From CAZWEJ01 sp964632435 (GTDB taxonomy: Bacteria > Patescibacteriota > Saccharimonadia > UBA4664 > SCTI01): a DNA stretch of 7,576 bases. Positions 1 through 4,309 of this stretch are shown piece by piece. The notes beneath the pieces were generated by a model, which saw nothing but the letters and a program-made list of their open reading frames with translations, was not told where the DNA came from and did not search any database. Where the stretch lies: positions 1-7,576 of the forward strand of contig CAZWEJ010000021.1 of NCBI GenBank assembly GCA_964632435.1, read 5' to 3'. A program made the position numbers and the translations under genes. How positions within the stretch are numbered: the first letter of the stretch is position 1; every line of letters begins with the position of its first letter.

Positions 1-12
1 AGTCGTTGAGGC

Positions 13-35
13 AAAGAAAAAGACCCTTGCGGGTC
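13..35 (-). terminator. Intrinsic terminator of the tRNA-Phe/tRNA-Gly unit
   Basis: Read on the minus strand, a 5-bp GC-rich stem GACCC/GGGTC (22-26 with 31-35) with a GCAA tetraloop is followed directly by TTTTTCTTT. It lies 14 bases past the CCA end of tRNA-Gly and is correctly oriented to end transcription of the tRNA pair. Confidence 0.8.
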
Positions 36-49
36 ATAATTCAAATATT

Positions 50-125
50 TGGTGCGGGTACCGGGACTCAAACCCGGGGCCTCTTCCTTGGCAAGGAAGC
101 GCTCTATCAGCTGAGCTACACCCGC
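50..125 (-). tRNA. tRNA-Gly (anticodon GCC)
   Basis: A full cloverleaf of 76 nt can be drawn: acceptor GCGGGTG/TACCCGC (one G-U pair), D stem GCTC/GAGC, anticodon stem CTTCC/GGAAG around loop TTGCCAA (anticodon GCC, glycine GGC/GGU codons), and T stem CCGGG/CCCGG. The discriminator is A and CCA is encoded (50-52). Odd point: the D loop reads AGCTGATA (A at position 19 instead of G) and the T loop reads TTTGAGT (U at 56 instead of C). The universal G19-C56 tertiary pair therefore appears to be replaced by A19-U56. It follows tRNA-Phe by 8 bases and shares its promoter and terminator. Confidence 0.96.
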
Positions 126-133
126 AAATTAAA

Positions 134-209
134 TGGTGGCGAGACCCAGACTCGAACTGGGGACACGAGGCTCTTCAGGCCACTGCTCTACCAACTGAGC
201 TATCTCGCC
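134..209 (-). tRNA. tRNA-Phe (anticodon GAA)
   Basis: A 76-nt cloverleaf: acceptor GGCGAGA/TCTCGCC, D stem GCTC/GAGC with normal AGTTGGTA loop, anticodon loop CTGAAGA (GAA, phenylalanine), T stem CCCAG/CTGGG with loop TTCGAGT, discriminator A, encoded CCA (134-136). The anticodon stem GTGGC/GCCTC contains one U-U mismatch at positions 28-42; the other four pairs are G-C. It is the first gene of a two-tRNA unit with tRNA-Gly downstream, transcribed from a promoter inside the end of mscL. Confidence 0.96.
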
Positions 210-227
210 AGGTTTAGCAACTAAAGA

Positions 228-256
228 ATCATACCGAATTATGCTTGGTTTTTCAA
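228..256 (-). promoter_or_regulatory. Sigma70-type promoter of tRNA-Phe/tRNA-Gly, inside the mscL 3' end
   Basis: On the minus strand, TTGAAA (251-256) and TATGAT (228-233) are separated by exactly 17 bases, each one mismatch from consensus. Expected transcription start is near 221, about 12 bases before the tRNA 5' end. The -35 box and part of the spacer lie inside the last codons of mscL, so the tRNAs do not depend on mscL transcription. Confidence 0.78.
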
Positions 257-643
257 CGCTATTCCACAGCTAGCGCAGCGGGTTGCCCTGTTGGGGATGA
301 CGCTCAAGCACTCTGGGCAATTCTTAGTACCTGGCTCCTTTTTGCGATTAGCTCGCTCAACCAGGTGGTTCATCGGTTTTACTACACCAAAGAAAATTGC
401 TGCGGCGATAATCAAGAACGATATCAAGGCATTGATAAACTTCCCGTACATAATGGCACTGCCGTTGATAGTGATCTTGAGGGAAGAGAAGTCGGGTTGG
501 CCGCCAATTGCAGCGATTATTGGGGTGATTATGTCTGTAACAAGCGAGGTAACAATTGCGCCGAAAGCGGCACCAATTACTACACCTACCGCTAGATCTA
601 CGGCGTTACCTCTGGAAATAAACTCGCGAAATTCTTTTAACAT
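239..643 (-). CDS. mscL: Large-conductance mechanosensitive channel MscL with C-terminal zinc ribbon
   Basis: MscL is an inner-membrane homopentameric channel that opens under membrane tension and releases solutes during osmotic downshock. The 134-aa protein begins with the family N-terminal helix (LKEFREFISRGNAVDLAVGV), followed by TM1 (about 15-45), a short periplasmic loop with a GSAIMYGKF stretch (about 61-69), and TM2 (about 70-96). The usual charged C-terminal helical bundle is replaced by a Cys4 zinc-ribbon-like module, CPEC (109-112) and CASC (123-126), after a short basic linker. Such C-terminal ribbons are known in some MscL homologues; zinc binding is inferred. No Shine-Dalgarno precedes the ATG and a -10 box sits 6 bases upstream, suggesting a leaderless mRNA. 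No terminator follows, and tRNA-Phe begins 29 bases downstream. Confidence 0.96.
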   Translation of the reverse strand: MLKEFREFISRGNAVDLAVGVVIGAAFGAIVTSLVTDIITPIIAAIGGQPDFSSLKITINGSAIMYGKFINALISFLIIAAAIFFGVVKPMNHLVERANRKKEPGTKNCPECLSVIPNRATRCASCGIALKNQA

Positions 644-649
644 ACTGCT

Positions 650-658
650 AGTGTATCA
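650..658 (-). promoter_or_regulatory. Extended -10 promoter of mscL (leaderless)
   Basis: On the minus strand, TGATACACT matches an extended -10 element (TG-N-TATAAT) with hexamer TACACT at 650-655. The ATG follows after only 6 bases, so the predicted start of transcription coincides with the start codon. There is no clear -35 box at 17 bases. Confidence 0.6.
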
Positions 659-668
659 AATTTAAATG

Positions 669-701
669 AAAAACGGCGGACCCAAATGAATGAGTCCGCC
701 G
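669..701 (-). terminator. Intrinsic terminator of the 707-1045 membrane protein gene
   Basis: A perfect 8-bp inverted repeat, CGGCGGAC/GTCCGCCG (674-681 with 694-701, 12-nt loop), is followed on the minus strand by TTTTTC (669-673). It starts 6 bases after the stop codon and insulates this gene from mscL. Confidence 0.85.
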
Positions 702-706
702 CATGA

Positions 707-1045
707 TCAGGTCTTTACGACCGTGATTACCCAGAAGAAGAATACCAGGTCGACGGTGAAGAAACCCAAGATCACTCGCCCTAGGTATTGACCTCCAAGA
801 TCTTCCGAGAAAGAGGGAGTCTGCTTTCTGGAAAGCCATGAGCTAAAGCCCACGATGACGAAGGCCCCCAGCAGCGAGATGATGACTCTGACCCATTGCT
901 CCAGGTCGTTGCCCTCGTAACCATCTGCTCCGAAGATCACATGCACGAGGGCAAGAAGAGAAACCATCAAGACCGCAGGCATCAGCGCGGTCCAGACGAA
1001 GTACTCAAGCGCTTTATCAACGCGCTCCTTCCGATTTGTGGGCAT
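707..1045 (-). CDS. Small three-helix membrane protein, function unknown
   Basis: I do not recognise this 112-aa protein. A basic N-terminus (about 1-18, several Arg/Lys) precedes three hydrophobic segments at about 19-39, 51-71 and 90-110. The first loop is acidic (GADGYEGNDLEQ, about 39-50); the second carries SRKQ and an SEDLGG stretch. The protein ends almost directly after the third helix. It is probably an integral cytoplasmic-membrane protein. The ATG start is supported by a strong Shine-Dalgarno, TAGGAGG (1051-1057), 5 bases upstream. It forms its own transcription unit: promoter at 1100-1128, leader with a hairpin, perfect terminator at 669-701. Codon third positions look more GC-rich than in the ligA operon, which could mean recent acquisition, but I have not computed this. 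TGA stop. Confidence 0.85.
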   Translation of the reverse strand: MPTNRKERVDKALEYFVWTALMPAVLMVSLLALVHVIFGADGYEGNDLEQWVRVIISLLGAFVIVGFSSWLSRKQTPSFSEDLGGQYLGRVILGFFTVDLVFFFWVITVVKT

Positions 1046-1074
1046 GCGCCCCTCCTATCCCGTATTTTCAAAGA

Positions 1075-1090
1075 GCTCTCCTTCGAGAGC
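1075..1090 (-). promoter_or_regulatory. 5' leader hairpin of the 707-1045 gene
   Basis: A perfect 6-bp stem GCTCTC/GAGAGC with a 4-base loop lies just after the predicted transcription start and about 18 bases before the Shine-Dalgarno. It could stabilise the mRNA 5' end or be a protein-binding palindrome. There is no T-run, so it is not a terminator. Confidence 0.4.
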
Positions 1091-1099
1091 ATTGGCGTA

Positions 1100-1128
1100 A
1101 CTATGACATATGTTGTGCAAAATTACAA
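1100..1128 (-). promoter_or_regulatory. Promoter of the 707-1045 gene
   Basis: On the minus strand, TTGTAA (1123-1128) and CATAGT (1100-1105) are 17 bases apart, and the -10 carries a TGT extension directly upstream (TGTCATAGT). It lies between tRNA-Val and the gene, giving a leader of roughly 45 bases. Confidence 0.55.
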
Positions 1129-1141
1129 AAAATATAATTGC

Positions 1142-1218
1142 TGGTGGGCGATGAGGGACTCGAACCCCCGACCCCCTCGGTGTAAACGAGGTGCTCTAGC
1201 CAGCTGAGCCAATCGCCC
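1142..1218 (-). tRNA. tRNA-Val (anticodon UAC)
   Basis: A 77-nt cloverleaf: acceptor GGGCGAT/ATCGCCC, D stem GCTC/GAGC with loop AGCTGGCTA, anticodon stem CCTCG/CGAGG around TTTACAC (anticodon UAC, valine), T stem GGGGG/CCCTC with one G-U pair and loop TTCGAGT, discriminator A, encoded CCA (1142-1144). It is transcribed alone from its own promoter. No clear hairpin terminator follows, only a T-rich stretch after the CCA end. Confidence 0.96.
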
Positions 1219-1229
1219 GTAACCGACAT

Positions 1230-1258
1230 ATCATAACCTTAAATACGCCGAATAACAA
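1230..1258 (-). promoter_or_regulatory. Promoter of tRNA-Val
   Basis: On the minus strand, TTGTTA (1253-1258) and TATGAT (1230-1235) are separated by exactly 17 bases. The tRNA 5' end is 11 bases past the -10 box, leaving a very short 5' leader. The -10 hexamer is identical to that of the tRNA-Phe promoter. Confidence 0.7.
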
Positions 1259-1273
1259 GCCATAAAATAGCTT

Positions 1274-1304
1274 ACCGCCCTCCAGCATCATGCCGGAGGG
1301 CGGT
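1274..1304 (-). terminator. Terminator-like hairpin after the 1314-1757 gene
   Basis: A perfect 10-bp inverted repeat ACCGCCCTCC/GGAGGGCGGT (1274-1283 with 1295-1304) can be extended inward by a GCA/TGC pairing. It starts 9 bases after the stop codon. On the minus strand the T-run is displaced (AAGC then TATTTTATG), so it is a weaker intrinsic terminator or a 3'-end-stabilising hairpin. Confidence 0.6.
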
Positions 1305-1313
1305 TAAGGTTGA

Positions 1314-1757
1314 TCAGGCTGCGACACGTTCGCGCTGCCTTTCGATGGGCATGTGTCGACCGCGACCAATCAGATGGTCGTCGCCCACAATGCGGCGGAA
1401 CTTGTCCTCGATCCGCATGAGGACACGTTCGTCGCTAAGATGCTGCCATCCTCGCAGCATAACCTCGTCGGGCTCGTCCTCACGCAGAGTTTGAGGTGCA
1501 CCGTTGGGGTACGTCAGTACTCCACGAACGAGAAGGTTGTCCTCGGACAACTCCACCGTCAGCGTGATGAAGGACCCAGTCCTTCTACCGTTGATCCTCA
1601 ACTCCGCGGGGGAGTCGGGGGTAACGTGCACTTCATCGGGCTTCAGAGCTCGCAGCTCTGGTGTGATCCGCTCGGGCGAAAGCCATCGCGGGATCGATCC
1701 GATTGCCTGGTTGGCAAGCGCAATGAGGCGCTCGTTACTTCTGTTACTGCTGGGCAC
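1314..1757 (-). CDS. Hypothetical protein (147 aa), GTG start
   Basis: I recognise no family. It looks soluble, with no signal peptide or membrane segment. The N-terminal third (about 1-40) is helical and basic. The centre (about 41-90) alternates hydrophobic residues in likely beta strands (RRTGSFITLTVEL, NLLVRGVLTYPNG). The C-terminal part has an acidic patch (REDEPDEV, about 92-99), a likely amphipathic helix (DERVLMRIEDKFRRIV) and an Arg-rich end. The GTG start is favoured because GGGGAGGT (1761-1768) lies at good Shine-Dalgarno spacing and a promoter sits upstream. It is a stand-alone unit between tRNA-Leu and tRNA-Val with its own 3' hairpin. Codon use looks clearly GC-richer than in the ligA operon, consistent with an accessory or acquired gene (inference). 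TGA stop. Confidence 0.8.
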   Translation of the reverse strand: MPSSNRSNERLIALANQAIGSIPRWLSPERITPELRALKPDEVHVTPDSPAELRINGRRTGSFITLTVELSEDNLLVRGVLTYPNGAPQTLREDEPDEVMLRGWQHLSDERVLMRIEDKFRRIVGDDHLIGRGRHMPIERQRERVAA

Positions 1758-1760
1758 TGG

Positions 1761-1768
1761 ACCTCCCC
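1761..1768 (-). promoter_or_regulatory. Ribosome binding site fixing the GTG start at 1757
   Basis: On the minus strand, GGGGAGGT lies 3 bases before GTG (GGAGG core 4 bases before), a strong anti-Shine-Dalgarno match. No ATG start at comparable spacing exists, so this motif decides the start. Confidence 0.75.
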
Positions 1769-1790
1769 AATGTCGTTTGCAGTGCTACCT

Positions 1791-1819
1791 ATTATGCACA
1801 AAAATAATGGCTAAATCAA
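1791..1819 (-). promoter_or_regulatory. Promoter of the 1314-1757 gene
   Basis: On the minus strand, TTGATT (1814-1819) and CATAAT (1791-1796) are separated by 17 bases, just past the CCA end of tRNA-Leu. The predicted leader is about 27 bases and contains the Shine-Dalgarno. Confidence 0.65.
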
Positions 1820-1822
1820 TAC

Positions 1823-1907
1823 TGGTGGGAGAGGAGGGACTCGAACCCTCAAGCCTTGCGGCAACGGATTTTAAGTCCGTCGTGTATACCAATTCCACCA
1901 CTCTCCC
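1823..1907 (-). tRNA. tRNA-Leu (anticodon UAA)
   Basis: An 85-nt class II tRNA: acceptor GGGAGAG/CTCTCCC, anticodon stem ACGGA/TCCGT around CTTAAAA (anticodon UAA, leucine UUA/UUG), long variable arm (TGCCGCAAGGCTT region, pairing GCC/GGC), T stem GAGGG/CCCTC with loop TTCGAGT, discriminator A as expected for leucine, encoded CCA (1823-1825). Its first base directly follows the CCA of tRNA-Cys, with no spacer. Confidence 0.96.
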
Positions 1908-1981
1908 TGGAGGCGCCTACCGGATTTGAACCGGTGTAAAAGGTTTTGCAGACCTCTGCGTAACCACTCCGCCAAGGCGCC
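1908..1981 (-). tRNA. tRNA-Cys (anticodon GCA)
   Basis: A 74-nt cloverleaf: acceptor GGCGCCT/AGGCGCC, short D stem GCGG..CGC, anticodon stem GAGGT/ACCTT around CTGCAAA (anticodon GCA), T stem ACCGG/CCGGT with loop TTCAAAT. The discriminator is U, a cysteine identity element, and CCA is encoded (1908-1910). It is the first gene of the Cys-Leu pair, about 18 bases after a TATAAT box. Confidence 0.95.
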
Positions 1982-1999
1982 AGGTTTGGTAACCATTAG

Positions 2000-2028
2000 A
2001 TTATACAAATTACTTCGGCTTCTTAAAA
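2000..2028 (-). promoter_or_regulatory. Promoter of tRNA-Cys/tRNA-Leu
   Basis: On the minus strand, a perfect TATAAT (2000-2005) lies 18 bases upstream of the tRNA-Cys 5' end. The -35 position at 17 bases is the weak hexamer TTTTAA (2023-2028). It is divergent from the promoter of the 2087 gene. Confidence 0.6.
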
Positions 2029-2049
2029 GGAGAAACATTGTCTCAAAAA

Positions 2050-2058
2050 TGTTACAAT
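2050..2058 (+). promoter_or_regulatory. Extended -10 promoter of the 2087-6321 operon
   Basis: TGTTACAAT matches an extended -10 element (TG-N-TATAAT, hexamer TACAAT 2053-2058). No good -35 hexamer stands 17 bases upstream, as is usual for extended -10 promoters. Predicted transcription start is near 2065, about 22 bases before the ATG. Only a weak Shine-Dalgarno (TAGGC, 2074-2078) follows. Confidence 0.5.
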
Positions 2059-2086
2059 AGAGCCAAAATTAAGTAGGCAACGAAAT

Positions 2087-2665
2087 ATGGATCAGGTTAA
2101 AAATTCTTACGCATGGAAGGAAGCTATCGAACTTTCGCTCGACCTTATCCGTATTTGCGAAGAATTTAGCGATGGGGATCACAATGTTCTTCTGGGGCAT
2201 CTTAAGAATGCAGTAGTTGATATTCCAGCTTCGGTTGCCTCTGACATAAAGTACAGCCGTGGTGCAAATCTCGAACCAGTTATTAAGCTTGCCACCGAGC
2301 TTGAGCTCGTTCATCGCGTTTACCCGGCAGTTGATACAGGCAGTGCTCCAGAAAAGGTTAAGAGCCTGCTTGCTCGAATGGAGTCCAACGACTTCCATGA
2401 GCAGATACCTACCAAGCCGGAACCAGCTCCCAAGCCAGAAGAAGAGCCTGTAGAGGTTAAAGAGGCTCCCAAAGTAGAGGATGCAGAAGAGGAGCACACA
2501 GAAGAGCCCGTTGAGGCAACCGAGCCTACGGCTAACGAAGAACCTCAACCAGAGCCAGAAAAAGAGGCTGATCAGGAAGAAAACCATGAAAAGCACAACG
2601 AACCTCAAGAAGAAGAGCAGGCATCAAGCCCTCGCTTGATCCAGGTCAACACAGACAACTCTTAG
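2087..2665 (+). CDS. Four-helix-bundle protein (23S rRNA IVP-like) with acidic Pro/Glu-rich tail
   Basis: Residues about 5-100 resemble the four-helix-bundle family found as the 23S rRNA intervening-sequence protein and as stand-alone genes: an AWKEAIELSLDLI first helix, a spacer where the family has its Pro/Glu segment, then GHLKNAVVDIPASVASD (about 37-53), matching the family pattern QLRRAAxSIPANIAEG, and a helix ending ATELELVHRVYP. The biochemical role of this family is unresolved. Residues about 105-180 are a low-complexity Glu/Pro/Ala tail, strongly acidic and surely disordered. The family is normally about 115-130 aa, so the tail is an addition to this 192-aa protein. The ATG at 2087 follows an extended -10 by about 29 bases. 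Its stop codon overlaps the htpX Shine-Dalgarno, so it leads the htpX-ligA operon. Confidence 0.85.
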   Translation: MDQVKNSYAWKEAIELSLDLIRICEEFSDGDHNVLLGHLKNAVVDIPASVASDIKYSRGANLEPVIKLATELELVHRVYPAVDTGSAPEKVKSLLARMESNDFHEQIPTKPEPAPKPEEEPVEVKEAPKVEDAEEEHTEEPVEATEPTANEEPQPEPEKEADQEENHEKHNEPQEEEQASSPRLIQVNTDNS

Positions 2666-2668
2666 GAG
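2664..2668 (+). promoter_or_regulatory. htpX ribosome binding site overlapping the upstream stop codon
   Basis: AGGAG (2664-2668) lies 7 bases before the htpX ATG and shares its AG with the TAG stop (2663-2665) of the preceding gene, an arrangement that favours translational coupling. Confidence 0.8.
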
Positions 2669-2675
2669 AAAATTT

Positions 2676-3536
2676 ATGTATACTGCCATTTCGTCAAATA
2701 AACGGAAGACATTTTTTCTACTAGCAATCTTTATCGCGTTTATCTCGACTTTGGGATATATCTTTGGCGCCGTCACCAATAATCCGAGTATTTTCTATTA
2801 CATTGGTATCGGGTCGCTGTTCTATGCAGGCTTGAGCTACTATTTTTCGGCAAAAATTGCGCTTTCAATGTCGGGCGCCAAACCAGTTGATCGAAAGCAA
2901 GCACCCCAACTCTACACCATGATTGAACGACTGAGTACTAGCGCCAAATTACCGATGCCTAAGGTCTACATAATCAATGACTCTTCACCTAACGCTTTCG
3001 CAACTGGCAGGAACCCAAAGAACGCTGCTGTTGCTGTAACATCTGGTCTTCTCGAGAAGCTAAACGATAGGGAGGTTGAGGGTGTTCTAGCACATGAGAT
3101 GGCGCATATTGGGAACTACGACATTCGACTCATGAGCGTAGTCGCAGCTCTGGTGAGCGTAGTTTCAATTATTTCTGACTTTTTCTTCTGGAGCAGCATT
3201 TTGGGTGATGACGAAGCACCAAATCCATTGGTAGCAATTGCTGTGATGATAATCGCACCCATGATTGCTCTTGTTATTCAGCTAGCTATCTCTAGAAAGA
3301 GGGAGTATCTGGCCGACGCTACTGGGGCGATGATCGCCAAAGATGCAGATGGTTTAGCTGATGCGCTTGAGAAAATATCGCATAGCCGCCCGATGCATCG
3401 AGGGTCTTCGGCTACGGCTCATTTATATATAGCTAGCCCTTTCGGCAAAGGTCGTGGAGTCGCAAACTTGTTTAGTACACATCCTCCTGCCGAGGAGCGA
3501 ATTCGAAGACTCCGTGATATGGAAGGGCAGGTTTAA
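2676..3536 (+). CDS. htpX: Membrane zinc metalloprotease HtpX (peptidase family M48)
   Basis: HtpX cleaves misfolded or damaged membrane proteins at the cytoplasmic membrane and acts in envelope quality control. The 286-aa protein matches the usual family length. It has two N-terminal hydrophobic helices (about 11-33 and 38-62), the conserved PKVYIINDSSPNAFATG segment (95-111), the zinc-binding HEMAH (H140, E141, H144) after GVLA, two further hydrophobic segments (about 152-173 and 184-205), and SRKREYLADATGA (206-218) with E210 as third zinc ligand. The C-terminal FSTHPPAEERIRRL (266-279) is also typical. All catalytic residues are present. It is second in the operon, and its TAA stop overlaps the next ATG by one base (TAATG). 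Confidence 0.97.
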   Translation: MYTAISSNKRKTFFLLAIFIAFISTLGYIFGAVTNNPSIFYYIGIGSLFYAGLSYYFSAKIALSMSGAKPVDRKQAPQLYTMIERLSTSAKLPMPKVYIINDSSPNAFATGRNPKNAAVAVTSGLLEKLNDREVEGVLAHEMAHIGNYDIRLMSVVAALVSVVSIISDFFFWSSILGDDEAPNPLVAIAVMIIAPMIALVIQLAISRKREYLADATGAMIAKDADGLADALEKISHSRPMHRGSSATAHLYIASPFGKGRGVANLFSTHPPAEERIRRLRDMEGQV

Positions 3537-4309
3537 TGCCTGAGCCAAAACAAAAAAGCCAATCAGTTCTCAAGACCAGTTGGGGGTTCTTCAAATCAGC
3601 GTTAAAAACATATCGAGCCAATTGGAAGCTTTTTGTTGGAATAGTCCTGGTTGTTTCATTGCCGGCTTCAATAGCTTCGGTATATATGATCGATCCGGCT
3701 GCTGACTCTTCGCTATCCGCCTACCTGACCCTTGCACAGCTGGCTATGAACGCAGCGGTGATCTATGCCATATTCAAACTTAATGCCAAAGAATCTGTGG
3801 GAGTAAAAGAGGCATACTATAGTGGCTCAGCTGGTTTTATTAGACTGGTTCTGACAGCGTTTGCATTAGTAATTGTCTCTCTGCTACTAGTTTTTGGCCT
3901 CCTCATATTGTTCCTCGGTTTATTAGTGCCCGAAACAGCACTTGCTCTTGGTGAGAAGCTATTAATAATCCTTCTTTCGTTAATACTACTGGTGCCCGGG
4001 TTCTATCTGCTCGCAAGAACACTACTAAGCATATTTGTTGTATTTGATAGCGAGAAGGGGCCACTTCAAGCCGTCGCCGAAAGCTGGAGATTAACTGCTG
4101 GCAAAGGCTGGAAGAGCCTTGGTGTACTCTTCTTTATGGTGGTTTTTATTTTTCTGCTGGTAATTATCCCAGCGGCAATCCTGGTAGTTCTTCTGAGTCT
4201 AAACCAGGTGCAGTTCTTCCAGTTCTTGTTGCAGGTGTTTGTTGGCCTAACGGTACTTCCTATTTCGAATCTGTACCTCTTCAACTACTATCAGGGGCTT
4301 AAGAAGTGA
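3536..4309 (+). CDS. Six-helix integral membrane protein, function unknown
   Basis: A 257-aa protein with six likely membrane segments: about 31-51, 63-82, 103-131, 141-170, 194-220 and 226-250. A basic, soluble N-terminus precedes the first. Between helices 4 and 5 lies a cytoplasmic-looking segment, DSEKGPLQAVAESWRLTAGK (171-190). Similar segments occur in membrane proteins annotated as YciC/UPF0259-like or as the membrane domain of glycerophosphodiester phosphodiesterases; the link is a resemblance, not a firm assignment. No catalytic motif is visible. Start and stop overlap both neighbours (TAATG with htpX, GTGA with ligA), so it is translationally coupled. It may be an HtpX partner or an envelope protein, but the context does not prove this. 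Confidence 0.88.
   Translation: MPEPKQKSQSVLKTSWGFFKSALKTYRANWKLFVGIVLVVSLPASIASVYMIDPAADSSLSAYLTLAQLAMNAAVIYAIFKLNAKESVGVKEAYYSGSAGFIRLVLTAFALVIVSLLLVFGLLILFLGLLVPETALALGEKLLIILLSLILLVPGFYLLARTLLSIFVVFDSEKGPLQAVAESWRLTAGKGWKSLGVLFFMVVFIFLLVIIPAAILVVLLSLNQVQFFQFLLQVFVGLTVLPISNLYLFNYYQGLKK

Noticed and set aside
6..224. 72-aa plus-strand ORF at the left edge
   Set aside because: It crosses the two minus-strand tRNA genes and the terminator, and its translation is a read-through of tRNA sequence.
648..839. 63-aa minus-strand ORF overlapping the membrane protein gene
   Set aside because: It is another frame of the 707-1045 gene and reads through that gene's terminator.
1353..1929. Plus-strand ORFs of 153 and 141 aa opposite the 1314-1757 gene
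   Set aside because: They lack ribosome binding sites and run into tRNA-Leu; the minus-strand gene has promoter, Shine-Dalgarno and 3' hairpin.
2069..2608. 179-aa minus-strand ORF rich in Phe/Leu
   Set aside because: It is the antisense shadow of the Glu-rich tail of the 2087-2665 gene; GAA/GAG codons read backwards as TTC/CTC.
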